64,000 bases of DNA from an uncultured Pelagibacteraceae bacterium (GTDB lineage Bacteria > Pseudomonadota > Alphaproteobacteria > Pelagibacterales > Pelagibacteraceae): NCBI GenBank assembly GCA_902533445.1, contig CACALX010000006.1, positions 1 to 64,000 of the forward strand. The letters run 5' to 3'. Both the position numbers and the translations under genes were made by a program. This document shows positions 42,284-51,090 of this stretch, one piece after another. The notes below the pieces were generated by a model. The model saw nothing but the letters and a program-made list of their open reading frames with translations. It was not told the DNA's origin and did no database searches. The number at the start of each line of letters is the position of its first letter. Positions within the stretch are counted from its first letter, which is position 1.

Positions 42284-43135
42284 TTAATCAGTTAATCCGT
42301 CGGATCTAGCCTGATTTCTTTCTATATGAATTGGTAAAACTTTACCATAAATTGCTTTTGAGTGTTCTGGGGTATTAACTCTATAAGGGTCTAAGACATA
42401 AGCTGGAATACACATATACCTAGATTTTTGACCTTCTACTTTTGTTACTCTATGCAAAGTAAATCTTCCTTTAAAAATTTGAAGATCTCCAGGTCGTAAT
42501 TTAAGCTGTCTTACTCTTGATCTATCTCCTTCTAAAACTTTTTTAACCTCATCAAAATTTTCGTTTCCTGGCGCTCTAATATTTGGACAATATTCAAAAA
42601 CACCTCCTTTTTCAGGTTTCTGAATCATCAAGCTTAGAGTGAATTCACAACTATCAAAATGCCAAGGAAGAATTCCATCTGGTTTCATAACATTGTACGC
42701 ATGACAAGCCAAAGGGTCCGCCCATCTATAAATAGGGGAAATACCTAAACATGCAGAAACAAATTTTAAAAGTTCTTCTGTTTCATAAAGATATTTCATT
42801 TCTGAATTTTTTGGGAAACAATTTGAATTTAAATATCCATTATACCTCTCCATAAAATTTCTCTTTGGATGTTTTTCAGGTAAGCTTGTGTCATCTTTAG
42901 CATAAAGATATGCATTGATGCTTTCTTTTGACATATAAACTTCATCAAGTTGTTTTTCCAATTCTGTATTAATTACCTTTAAAGATTTAGGCAAAATAAA
43001 ATTTGTAATAGTTGAACAACTATATTGGTCTAATTCTTCCTTACATTTTTTTACTAAATTTTTAATGATTGGAGAATTTAAATCGTGAATAGGATATTTT
43101 TTTAAATCGACAATAGTGTTTAATCTATCGTTCAT
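42284..43135 (-). CDS. Fe(II)/2-oxoglutarate dioxygenase, phytanoyl-CoA hydroxylase-like
   Basis: A 283-residue protein. The iron triad is visible: H159 and D161 in LPWHFDSCEF, H228 in FTLHRVTKV, with R239 in QKSRYMC at the position that usually binds 2-oxoglutarate. HxD (not HxG) indicates a hydroxylase rather than a halogenase. The fold after residue 140 fits a double-stranded beta helix. It is followed by an enoyl-CoA hydratase gene and preceded by a nucleotidyltransferase gene at 6 bases. The substrate is unknown. Confidence 0.76.
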   Translation of the reverse strand: MNDRLNTIVDLKKYPIHDLNSPIIKNLVKKCKEELDQYSCSTITNFILPKSLKVINTELEKQLDEVYMSKESINAYLYAKDDTSLPEKHPKRNFMERYNGYLNSNCFPKNSEMKYLYETEELLKFVSACLGISPIYRWADPLACHAYNVMKPDGILPWHFDSCEFTLSLMIQKPEKGGVFEYCPNIRAPGNENFDEVKKVLEGDRSRVRQLKLRPGDLQIFKGRFTLHRVTKVEGQKSRYMCIPAYVLDPYRVNTPEHSKAIYGKVLPIHIERNQARSDGLTD

Positions 43136-43141
43136 TAAAGG

Positions 43142-43516
43142 TTATTTTAATTTACCCTCTTCTCTCATTTTAGCTCTAATTTTAGTAGCTGAAATTTTTT
43201 GAGTTTCTTCATCGAGAACTATTTCCTCAATTCTATATCCAACACCTCTTCCATAACAAATATTTGTAATATTAGGTACAACCATGATTTTAAATCTACC
43301 TTCAAACTCAGGATTTAATCTTTCTTCAATATTTTTTTTTACAGTTTCAAAATCAAATGGATTATCATCCACTCCTTGTACATCTCTTATTTGAATACAA
43401 ACTTGTCCTGTTTTTTTAATTATCTCTTTGAACAAGGCATAGTGCCCATCATGAAATGGTTGCCATCTTCCTAACATTTGCGCTGTAGGTTTTTTATTAT
43501 CCCATTGATATGTCAT
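43142..43516 (-). CDS. Nucleotidyltransferase of the HxGH family
   Basis: A 124-residue protein. GRWQPFHDGHYALFKEII near residue 17 is the nucleotide-binding HxGH motif of adenylyl- and cytidylyltransferases, and the C-terminal ISATKIRAKMREEGK contains the second (ISSTxxR-like) motif. It should transfer AMP or CMP from a nucleotide triphosphate to a phosphorylated acceptor. The start overlaps the stop of the P-loop kinase gene by 4 bases, which suggests that the kinase makes the phosphorylated substrate. Confidence 0.82.
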   Translation of the reverse strand: MTYQWDNKKPTAQMLGRWQPFHDGHYALFKEIIKKTGQVCIQIRDVQGVDDNPFDFETVKKNIEERLNPEFEGRFKIMVVPNITNICYGRGVGYRIEEIVLDEETQKISATKIRAKMREEGKLK

Positions 43517-43923
43517 TTTTTAATCTCCTCAATTATTAACGGCGCCCATTTCTTAGCATCCTGAGTTGTTACATGGTAGTCAAAATTTTTTGGATTAACA
43601 AACATTTGATTGGTATCTTCAAATCTACATTTCTTTATTGTATCTACCCAAATTCTAAAATCTGCTGGAAACATACTTCTTGCCTCTGGTGTAGGAGCAA
43701 CAAAGTCTGCAATTACAAAATGACCGTCACCCTTTAATTTTAGAGCAAATTCTGCCATTCTTTTAGCTTGTCTTACTCTACCTTCCTCTGAAAAATCCCA
43801 ATCATCAGCTGCTTTTCTAACTTCATCAGCATTTAATCTTTTAGCATTTAAAAGAGGTGCCATTTCATCTGATAGAGTTGTTTTGCCTGCACCAGGTAAT
43901 CCCATTACTAAAATTATTTTCAT
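43513..43923 (-). CDS. P-loop kinase related to adenylylsulfate kinase
   Basis: A 136-residue protein. Walker A is GLPGAGKTTLSDEMA at residue 7, followed by LNADEVRKAADDWDFSEEGRVRQAKRMAEFA, which resembles the APS-kinase LDGDxxR and helical region, and then VIADFVAPTPEARSMF. It is shorter than true CysC and no sulfate-assimilation genes are near, so it probably phosphorylates another small molecule. It abuts the M24/DddP-like gene at 43923. Confidence 0.78.
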   Translation of the reverse strand: MKIILVMGLPGAGKTTLSDEMAPLLNAKRLNADEVRKAADDWDFSEEGRVRQAKRMAEFALKLKGDGHFVIADFVAPTPEARSMFPADFRIWVDTIKKCRFEDTNQMFVNPKNFDYHVTTQDAKKWAPLIIEEIKK

Positions 43924-45158
43924 TAAATGTCTTCTAACGGATGATGGGACATTAATTCAAGTCCATTTTCGCCAATTAGGTATTGTTGCTCAAGTTTAAC
44001 ACCTTCTTTACCACCTACTTTACCAATATAGCTCTCAACTGTTATGGTCATATTTTTTTGAAACGTTCCACCACGCTCACCACCATCTGTTGGATATCTA
44101 ATTGCAGGCCACTCATCACATAAACCAATTCCATGAACCATTACTGAGTATCGGTTTGGATAATATTCCTTAGGTAATACCCAGGATTTTTCTGTAAATT
44201 CCCTAAAATTCACTCCATTTTTTATTAATCTAGAATTAAAGTCTATTTGCTCCATAGCCATTGAATATAATTTTTTTTGTTCATCATTAAATTTATTTCC
44301 TACAACAAAAGCTCTAGAAATATCTGCACAATATCCATAAGGGCCTACCATATCCGTATCAAAAGCAACTATTTCTCCTTGTTGAATAACTTTATTACTA
44401 CTTTCTTGCATCCATGGATTTGTTCTTTCACCAGAAGATAAAATCCTACACTCAATCCATTCACCTCCATTTTCAATGTTTGTTTTATGTAGAATTGACC
44501 ACAATTCATCTTCTGTCATTCCAGGTTTGAGATCAGATCTCATCTTAGATACACCTTTTTCTGCAACTTCTATTGCTGCTTTCATACAAGTTAATTCATC
44601 AGGTGATTTTATTAATCTTGCTTGTTCTAAAATTAATTTTGCATCTACAACTTCAATACCTTCTTTATTTAAAGCTGCAACCGCAGGACCATTTAAAACA
44701 TCGATTGCAATTTTTTTTGATTTAAAATAATTGTTTGATAAATCTTTTACTTCATTTATCCATTTTGATAATTGTAAATTTGCCTGGTCTCCATTGCTAA
44801 AATAATCCCATGTGATTGCGGGTCTTATTTCATCAATTAGATTTAAATGCTTTGATAATATTTCACAATTAAAATATTCATAAAGAATTGTTGGCCCATT
44901 GACTGGAACAAAACAATATCTTGTTAAATTATGCATATTATAGACACTCATGTTGACTGTATCTAAAGCATAACGAACATTCACTGGATCAAATAGAATA
45001 CAAGCCTCTAAATTGTTTTTAACCAATTCTTTTCTAACCCTATCTAAACGATATGATCTTAACTTATCGAAATCAATCTCGTCTTCTCTTAATCTTTTTT
45101 TAGTAATAAAATTTTGCCTTGGTTTAATTTCTGGAGCTATTTTTCTTTTAAATTTCAT
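43923..45158 (-). CDS. dddP: DddP-like M24 metalloprotein, putative DMSP lyase
   Basis: A 411-residue member of the M24 (creatinase/prolidase fold) family. Residues equivalent to the DddP metal site are all present: D267, D269 (FDTDMVG), D279 (ADISR), H342 (MVHGIG), E375 (TVESY) and E390 (KLEQQ). The two residues assigned catalytic roles in Roseobacter DddP, a Tyr five before and an Asp six after the His, are also present (Y337, D348). Long stretches (FDPVNVRYALDTVNM, GGEWIECRILSSGERTNPW, HGIGLCDEWP) match my recollection of DddP closely. DddP cleaves DMSP to dimethyl sulfide and acrylate. A related M24 hydrolase with another substrate remains possible. Confidence 0.75.
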   Translation of the reverse strand: MKFKRKIAPEIKPRQNFITKKRLREDEIDFDKLRSYRLDRVRKELVKNNLEACILFDPVNVRYALDTVNMSVYNMHNLTRYCFVPVNGPTILYEYFNCEILSKHLNLIDEIRPAITWDYFSNGDQANLQLSKWINEVKDLSNNYFKSKKIAIDVLNGPAVAALNKEGIEVVDAKLILEQARLIKSPDELTCMKAAIEVAEKGVSKMRSDLKPGMTEDELWSILHKTNIENGGEWIECRILSSGERTNPWMQESSNKVIQQGEIVAFDTDMVGPYGYCADISRAFVVGNKFNDEQKKLYSMAMEQIDFNSRLIKNGVNFREFTEKSWVLPKEYYPNRYSVMVHGIGLCDEWPAIRYPTDGGERGGTFQKNMTITVESYIGKVGGKEGVKLEQQYLIGENGLELMSHHPLEDI

Positions 45159-45176
45159 GATTTTATAAATAATATA

Positions 45177-45548
45177 TTAAAATTCATAAAAAGTATATTT
45201 CGCTAAAATTTCCTCACCTGGTTCAATATCTTTTAATGAAACTAAATAAAAATACTTTAAATTATTATTGTTTTTATCTTCAGGTGTCTCTTTGATTTTC
45301 TCTTGAATATTCTGACCAAAGTCATATTTAGGGAAAGTGTTTGATGATAATTTAGTTACATTTGGATTTTTTGAGTGATTATAGAAACCACCAAGAGGAG
45401 TTCTAATATACATGTCTTGAAAATCATCGTCTTTCACATGTGATATCCCTATAAAAGAATTTTTCTTAATTTTGGTTTTAGAAAATAAGCCCAAACCATC
45501 AATTTTTGAGTCTTTTATTGTAAGATTTTTTGGCAACGGTCTATACAT
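45177..45548 (-). CDS. Small SET domain protein
   Basis: A 123-residue protein covering little more than a SET domain: SKIDGLGLFSKTKIKKNSFIG at residue 13, a NHSKNPNVTK motif (about residue 56) that corresponds to the SAM-binding NHS-x-x-PN pattern, and the C-terminal DIEPGEEILAKYTFYEF. SET proteins methylate lysines in proteins. Those in free-living bacteria are uncommon and mostly uncharacterised. It overlaps the upstream methyltransferase gene by 8 bases. Confidence 0.82.
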   Translation of the reverse strand: MYRPLPKNLTIKDSKIDGLGLFSKTKIKKNSFIGISHVKDDDFQDMYIRTPLGGFYNHSKNPNVTKLSSNTFPKYDFGQNIQEKIKETPEDKNNNNLKYFYLVSLKDIEPGEEILAKYTFYEF

Positions 45549-46176
45549 CTTTCGTAACCTTGTACAAACCTAACCAAGCATTTACATCTTTGCTTGCAAT
45601 ATAATCAGATTTAAAAAATTCTACTTCTTCCCATTTATTATTTTGTTTTAGTAAATCAATTTTTTTATCAAATCCATACTCTTCATGAATTCCTTCATTT
45701 ATAGTAAAGCAAATCAATCCATCTGGTTTTGTTATTCTTATAAACTCATCCAATGCATTCGGTTTTACATGCCCAAAAGTAAATGTTCCAACGCACATAA
45801 CTCCACCATAGAAGTTGTCCTCAACTTCAATTGGTTGATTTAAATCAACCTTCATTAATTTTTGATAAAGATCTTTTGGTACAGTATCTAGTAAAGTTTG
45901 AGATAAATCGGCTCCATGAAAATTTTTAAAACTGTATTTTTTAAGTTCCAGACCAACTAAACCTGTTCCACATCCAGCATCAAAAATTAAAGTATCTTTA
46001 TTTTTCTCATATTTGTTAAATGTTTCTGCAGTTTCTTTAGGTCCTGTATAGTTCCAATCAAACATGTCTTTATTGTATTTATCTTTGTCTCCCCACTCAT
46101 CGTAGTACTTCATAACTTCATCAGTAGTTTTAAGCTTATAAATTGGAATTTTGTTTCCTACGTCTTTTTGAGCCAT
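45541..46176 (-). CDS. Class I SAM-dependent methyltransferase
   Basis: A 211-residue protein. The SAM-binding motif I is LIFDAGCGTGLVGLELKKY (about residue 62), motif II GADLSQTLLDTV, and a later FDRITKPDGL-like FIRITKPDGLICFTINEG. The overall layout resembles the METTL27 group of methyltransferases. It starts at the stop codon of the dehydrogenase gene (sharing base 46176) and overlaps the SET gene, suggesting a functional pair. The acceptor is unknown. Confidence 0.83.
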   Translation of the reverse strand: MAQKDVGNKIPIYKLKTTDEVMKYYDEWGDKDKYNKDMFDWNYTGPKETAETFNKYEKNKDTLIFDAGCGTGLVGLELKKYSFKNFHGADLSQTLLDTVPKDLYQKLMKVDLNQPIEVEDNFYGGVMCVGTFTFGHVKPNALDEFIRITKPDGLICFTINEGIHEEYGFDKKIDLLKQNNKWEEVEFFKSDYIASKDVNAWLGLYKVTKDV

Positions 46177-48581
46177 TAGCCTCTCATTTTTTGACCACTT
46201 GGATCATAAAGTGGTTCTTTAATTATTGAACAATTAAATAAATCTCCGTTTATCTCTACTTGAATTTTATTTTCAGATTTAATGCTTTTTTGATCAACAA
46301 AAGTAAAAGCTACACTTTTATTTACAAAATGAGCAAAACCACCTGAAGTTACATAACCAATACTTTGATCTCCATTCATTACCGCCTCATTATTTGTTAC
46401 ATCAATATCATTTGTTTCAACAATTAAAGGTATAAGTTTGTTTGAAGAATTTTCATTTTGTGCACTTTCTTTACCAATAAACTCTTTATCCCAATTAATA
46501 AAAGCATCTAGGCCTGTCTCTTTTGCAGTAAAATCTGGTCTATAATCTAATGTCCAAGCTCCCCAATTTTTCTCCAACCTCATCGACATTAATGCTCTTC
46601 CACCAAAGGGTTTAATATTAAATTCTTTGCCAGCTTCCATTAATTCTTCATAAAGTTTTAATTGATAATGAGGTGCCACATAAATTTCATATCCAAGTTC
46701 ACCAGTAAATGAAATTCTATTTATTATTGCTGGAACTCCCCCAACAAACATTCTTCTGGAGTCTCTAAATTTAAATTTTTCATTTGAAACATCGTCTCTT
46801 ACGATTTTTTCTAAAACCTTTCTTGAGTTAGGTCCTGCAATAGACAATCCATGATACTCATCAGATCTATTAGAATAACTTAAATTAAATTTATCTAAAT
46901 GACTCTCAAACCAACGTCTGTGCATTTCTTGAGCAGCTCCAGAACCAAATACCATGAATTCATCTTCATCCAAACAAGCAACAGTTAAATCTCCACACAA
47001 TTTTCCTCTATAAGATAACATTGGTGATAAAGATATTCTTCCAGGTTTTGGTAGTCTTCCGGCCATTATATGATCTAAAAATTTTCTGGTATCAGGTCCT
47101 TTGAACTCATGTTTTGAAAAGTTAGCAACTTCAATTAAACCAACATTCTCTCTAACATTAATAACTTCTTTTGACACATAGTCGTGTGATCTTGATCTTT
47201 TAATTGTAGGTTCTTCATGAGCATCTTCTTTACTTTTTGCAAACCACAACACATTTTCCAATCCAAAACTGTCCCCCATTACAGCTCCTTGATTAACAAA
47301 ACGATCGTATAGCGTAGTAGTTTTTTGCTTTCTTCCCTTTGGTAAAGTTTCATTAGGAAATGTCATAATAAATCTTCGTTCATAATTTTCTGAAGACTTT
47401 ATTGTTCCATATTGAGGGGATGCATAATCTCCAAATCTTGCAACATCCATAGCCCAAACATCAATTGAAGGTTCGCCATCAATAATCCATTCAGCAATAC
47501 ATTTTCCAACACCACCCCCTTGGCAAAATCCAGCCATCACACCAACTGCAACCCAATAATTTTTCATTCCTGGTACTGGACCAATAAGAGGACTTCCATC
47601 TGGACCAAAGGTAAAAGGACCATTTACTATATTTTTTATTCCTGCACGCTCTAATGCTGGCATTCTCTCAAAACCAATTGCTAATCGATCTTCAATATTA
47701 TCTAATTTTGGCTCCAGTAATTCATGTCCAAAATTCATTGGAGTTCCCTCTACTTTCCAAGGAGTTGATTTTGGTTCATAAGTTCCAAGCAACATTCCTT
47801 TTCCTTCTTGTCTAAAGTAAATATTTCCCTCAAAATCTGTTCCAATAGGCAATCTTTGGTCACCCATTGCTTCAATTTCTGGAATAGGTTCTGTGATTAA
47901 ATAATGATGTTCCATGGGTTGAACTGGAAGATTTAATCCTGCTAATTGGCCAACTTCTCTTGCCCAAAGTCCTCCTGCATTAATTACTATTTCAGCATTT
48001 ATATTTCCTTTTTCGGTAAAGACATCCCAAGTTCCATCTTCTTTTTGTTTCGTATCTTTCACGACAGTGTGAGTGTAATATTTTCCACCATGAACTTTTG
48101 CAGCTTTTGCAAAAGCATAAGTAACTCCTGATGGATCTACTTCACCATCAATAGGATCCCATAAAGCTAACAAATATCTAGAGGGATCAATTAAAGGATG
48201 TTTCTTTTTTACTTCTTCTAAAGAAATAAACTCTTGATCAAGCCCCATGTATCTTGCTTTGGATCTTTCTCTCTTTAAATAATCAGCCCAAACTTCATTT
48301 GAAGCTAAATAAAAACCTCCACTAGGTTTAAATCCTGTTGAATGACCAGATTCTTTTTCTATCTCTTTATAAAGACCTATTGTGTAAGCCATCATCCGAG
48401 AGATATTTGGGTCAGAAGAAATTACATGAACATTTCCAGCAGCATGCCACGAAGAACCTGAAGTTAATTCATTTCTTTCAAGTAAAATACAATCTTTTAA
48501 TCCAAATTTTGATAAATGGTAAAGAATAGAACATCCTACTACACCACCACCTATGATTACAACTTTGGCATGCTTTTCCAT
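46176..48581 (-). CDS. Dimethylglycine/sarcosine dehydrogenase-like flavoprotein (FAD + GcvT domains), copy 2
   Basis: An 801-residue enzyme with the same architecture as the 35696-38128 protein: FAD-binding VVIIGGGVVGCSILYHLSKFG, NELTSGSSWHAAGNVHVISSD at residue 40, and a GcvT-like second half (RENVGLIEVANFSKHEFKG, GLSIAGPNSRKVLEK, FTGELGYEIYV). It probably oxidises an N-methylated glycine derivative. It abuts bhmT on one side and a methyltransferase gene on the other. Divergence from copy 1 suggests the two handle successive steps (dimethylglycine and sarcosine) or different substrates. Confidence 0.87.
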   Translation of the reverse strand: MEKHAKVVIIGGGVVGCSILYHLSKFGLKDCILLERNELTSGSSWHAAGNVHVISSDPNISRMMAYTIGLYKEIEKESGHSTGFKPSGGFYLASNEVWADYLKRERSKARYMGLDQEFISLEEVKKKHPLIDPSRYLLALWDPIDGEVDPSGVTYAFAKAAKVHGGKYYTHTVVKDTKQKEDGTWDVFTEKGNINAEIVINAGGLWAREVGQLAGLNLPVQPMEHHYLITEPIPEIEAMGDQRLPIGTDFEGNIYFRQEGKGMLLGTYEPKSTPWKVEGTPMNFGHELLEPKLDNIEDRLAIGFERMPALERAGIKNIVNGPFTFGPDGSPLIGPVPGMKNYWVAVGVMAGFCQGGGVGKCIAEWIIDGEPSIDVWAMDVARFGDYASPQYGTIKSSENYERRFIMTFPNETLPKGRKQKTTTLYDRFVNQGAVMGDSFGLENVLWFAKSKEDAHEEPTIKRSRSHDYVSKEVINVRENVGLIEVANFSKHEFKGPDTRKFLDHIMAGRLPKPGRISLSPMLSYRGKLCGDLTVACLDEDEFMVFGSGAAQEMHRRWFESHLDKFNLSYSNRSDEYHGLSIAGPNSRKVLEKIVRDDVSNEKFKFRDSRRMFVGGVPAIINRISFTGELGYEIYVAPHYQLKLYEELMEAGKEFNIKPFGGRALMSMRLEKNWGAWTLDYRPDFTAKETGLDAFINWDKEFIGKESAQNENSSNKLIPLIVETNDIDVTNNEAVMNGDQSIGYVTSGGFAHFVNKSVAFTFVDQKSIKSENKIQVEINGDLFNCSIIKEPLYDPSGQKMRG

Positions 48582-49621
48582 TAATATTTTATTTCCTTGT
48601 TTACTTCTTTCAAAGATTTATCAGTACCGTGATGAAAATGTTTACTCATGTCTGGCATGTATTTCATTGAAATTGGTTTTTTACCAATCGCAACTGACAT
48701 TTCTCTAACGTGGTGAGCCTCAGCGCCACAACATATTCCAATAAAATTTATTTTATTTTTTACACAATCTTTTGCAAATTCTGCCATTTCAAATCTATTA
48801 CAAAACAAATTATCTAAAGCAACTGGAAATGCATTTCCACCAGGAATACAGTCACATCCGTGATCAGTGATATTTAAGAAACCAGGTTCTTCTTCAGTAG
48901 TTCTGTAAGGGACAGGAAGTCCTGATACATGGCATGAAACTTTGTCTCTAACTTTTTTTAAAAGCTTCATTGTCATCTCGGGTCCTCTGTAACAATTTAA
49001 TCCAACAACATCAGCACCTAAGTCTTCCATCATCTTGCATGCATCTTCAGCACTATGTCCTTCTCTAGTTTTGTCTCCTCTAGGAATTGCAAAATTACAA
49101 ACTGCAATAAGTTCAGCATCTTTAATTGCTTTTAATGCAATTTTCATTTCATCAGTCCAACTTATTGTTTCGGCAATAACAAAGTCAACACCAGCTTCTT
49201 TTGCCCAAGCTACTTGTTCTTCATACATTTGTTGACACTGTTTATGAGTATTTGCATCACCAGGATCAAATACATTGGTGTTTGCTACATCTCCACATAC
49301 CAGCAAATCTAAATCTTTAAACTCAGCTGCAGCATCTTTTGCAATTTTGAGTGCATTTTTTTGCATTGGTTCTAATAAATGTTCTTTGCCAATTATTCTA
49401 AGCTTTTCTCTATGACCGTAATAAGTAAATGCCTGAACAACATCTGAACCTGCTCTAATAAATTCTCTATGTAATTGTGTTACTACCTCAGGATGTTCTA
49501 AAACTACTTCTGGAACAAATGGACCCGCTGAAAGATAACCTCTTCTTTCCATTGCAAAAAGATAGCCCTCAGCACACATTATTGGACCTTCATTTAATCT
49601 TGTAATTAGATCTTTTTTCAT
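48581..49621 (-). CDS. bhmT: Betaine-homocysteine S-methyltransferase
   Basis: A 346-residue homocysteine methyltransferase-fold protein. Zinc-binding cysteines are visible in VVGLNCYRGP (about residue 214) and FIGICCGAEAHHVR (about residue 297). The beginning LITRLNEGPIMCAEGYLFAMERRGYLSAGPFVPEVVLEHPE has the BHMT pattern. It would transfer a methyl group from glycine betaine to homocysteine, giving methionine and dimethylglycine. The neighbouring dehydrogenase and divergent betaine-type transporter fit this. No leader of riboswitch size precedes it, since the Rieske oxygenase gene ends 11 bases upstream. Confidence 0.84.
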   Translation of the reverse strand: MKKDLITRLNEGPIMCAEGYLFAMERRGYLSAGPFVPEVVLEHPEVVTQLHREFIRAGSDVVQAFTYYGHREKLRIIGKEHLLEPMQKNALKIAKDAAAEFKDLDLLVCGDVANTNVFDPGDANTHKQCQQMYEEQVAWAKEAGVDFVIAETISWTDEMKIALKAIKDAELIAVCNFAIPRGDKTREGHSAEDACKMMEDLGADVVGLNCYRGPEMTMKLLKKVRDKVSCHVSGLPVPYRTTEEEPGFLNITDHGCDCIPGGNAFPVALDNLFCNRFEMAEFAKDCVKNKINFIGICCGAEAHHVREMSVAIGKKPISMKYMPDMSKHFHHGTDKSLKEVNKEIKY

Positions 49622-49632
49622 AATTTACCCTC

Positions 49633-50820
49633 TCATTTTGTTAAGTTGGTTGCAACCCACTTATGAAACATCAAAGTAGGAGTATCCATTACAGGTGAAA
49701 AATTCCCACCATTGTAAGCTGGGGAATTTCGCCCGTTTTGCATTCCTTCTATTGCAGTCACATCTTCATTCATAACTTCTTGCCAAAATGCAAAATTTTT
49801 TTCTCTTATAAGTTTAAACTCATCACTGGAGGCGCTTTCGTCTCCAACATAATATAATTCAAAATGTTCTTTAGTTTGATTGTTAGAAATTGGCTCTAAC
49901 CAAAATGCATAGAAATGATCAATATGTATTCCTAACATTACGTTTGGATATAATGATACATATTCAGATTTTTCAGAAAGTTCAGTTGGCCAGTTAGGAA
50001 AGCATTTAAATTTAATGTTTCCGTCGAACTGTTGTGAATATTTATTACTTCCTTGTCCTGAAAAATTAAAATTCTCATCTTCAATGTGATAGTGATCTGA
50101 AATATTTGAAACTTTATTTAGTTCTGGATGTATCCACGGTAAATGATAGCTTTCACAATAATTTTCAATTGCAAATTTCCAATTACTATTAACTGTCATA
50201 TTAAAATATCCGTTATCAGTCGAATGTCTTATTAATTTTTGATCTTTTTTAGAAATAAACTTAGACCATCTATCCTCTAGAGGTTTAATAAAATCTTCAA
50301 ATGGTTTTGCATTAGAATTAATATTTATGAAGATTAAATCCATCCAAACTTTTGATTTTATCTCTTTTAGGTTGCTATTGTTTTTATCAAACCCTTCAAT
50401 CTCATGTTTTCCAAGTCCTCCTATGTGTGGTGTAACAGTTAATTTTCCATTAAAATCATAGGACCAAGAATGATAAGGGCATCTAATTACATTTTTTAAC
50501 TTACATTCCTGATCAACTAATTTAAAACCTCTATGACTACAAACATTATGAAAAACTTTTACTTCGTTCTCTTTGTTTCTAACCGTTAGTATTGGTATCC
50601 CTAAAAGATTAAAAGGCTTTGCATCACCAGGATTTGGAACAGAGCTTGCAACACCAATCATTGTCCAATTATTTTTAAAAACTTTTTCTTTCTCAAATTC
50701 TAAATAGTCATCATTTAAATAACATTCATTTGGCAATCCATGTGCTTTTTCTATTGGATTTTTAACAACTTCTATTTTTTTAGGATCTAAGATGTCTGAT
50801 AATTTTTTATTTAAATTCAT
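49633..50820 (-). CDS. Rieske-type oxygenase alpha subunit (glycine betaine/carnitine/choline monooxygenase-like)
   Basis: A 395-residue protein. The Rieske 2Fe-2S ligands are C94 and H96 (VCSHRGFK) and C114 and H117 (RCPYHSWSY). The mononuclear iron site is visible in ENYCESYHLPWIHPEL, with the bridging acidic residue before it. In choline monooxygenase-, GbcA- and CntA-type enzymes this subunit attacks quaternary N-methyl compounds. Its position next to bhmT and divergent from proX supports a betaine-like substrate. A separate reductase is required but is not encoded nearby. A consensus AGGAGG precedes the ATG at 50824-50829. Confidence 0.85.
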   Translation of the reverse strand: MNLNKKLSDILDPKKIEVVKNPIEKAHGLPNECYLNDDYLEFEKEKVFKNNWTMIGVASSVPNPGDAKPFNLLGIPILTVRNKENEVKVFHNVCSHRGFKLVDQECKLKNVIRCPYHSWSYDFNGKLTVTPHIGGLGKHEIEGFDKNNSNLKEIKSKVWMDLIFININSNAKPFEDFIKPLEDRWSKFISKKDQKLIRHSTDNGYFNMTVNSNWKFAIENYCESYHLPWIHPELNKVSNISDHYHIEDENFNFSGQGSNKYSQQFDGNIKFKCFPNWPTELSEKSEYVSLYPNVMLGIHIDHFYAFWLEPISNNQTKEHFELYYVGDESASSDEFKLIREKNFAFWQEVMNEDVTAIEGMQNGRNSPAYNGGNFSPVMDTPTLMFHKWVATNLTK

Positions 50821-51090
50821 AAACCTCCTTTAATTAATTAAAAAATTAATTTTTAGGTTTAAAAATTACGACTCTCTAATAATGATTTGTTGAAAAACTG
50901 TTTTGCAATTTAAAATATAAACAAACTCTTTGAAACAAAAATTTGCTGAAAATTTCATAATAAAACCATAACTAAATTTATTGCACAGTTAAAGACAATT
51001 TAACTTCAACTTATGATTGAATTTAATTTGCAATATTTCTCTCAATATGTTCAATTTGATTTTTAAATGAATCAAATATTGGGAGATATA
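50821..51090. promoter_or_regulatory. Divergent promoter region between Rieske oxygenase and proX
   Basis: This 270-base AT-rich gap separates two divergent osmolyte operons and must hold both promoters. The Rieske gene has AGGAGG at 50824-50829. proX has GGGAGA at 51081-51086 just before the ATG at 51091. Short AT palindromes occur near 50830-50860 (AATTAATT arms). I see no protein-coding frame and no structure of a known riboswitch class. Confidence 0.6.

Noticed and set aside
43513-43923. Calling this gene cysC (APS kinase)
   Set aside because: It is short for CysC and lacks any sulfate-assimilation context; the nucleotidyltransferase overlap points to another substrate.
49622-49632. SAM-V riboswitch expected upstream of bhmT in SAR11
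   Set aside because: Only 11 bases separate bhmT from the Rieske gene, and the region upstream of the Rieske gene shows no recognisable pattern of that class.
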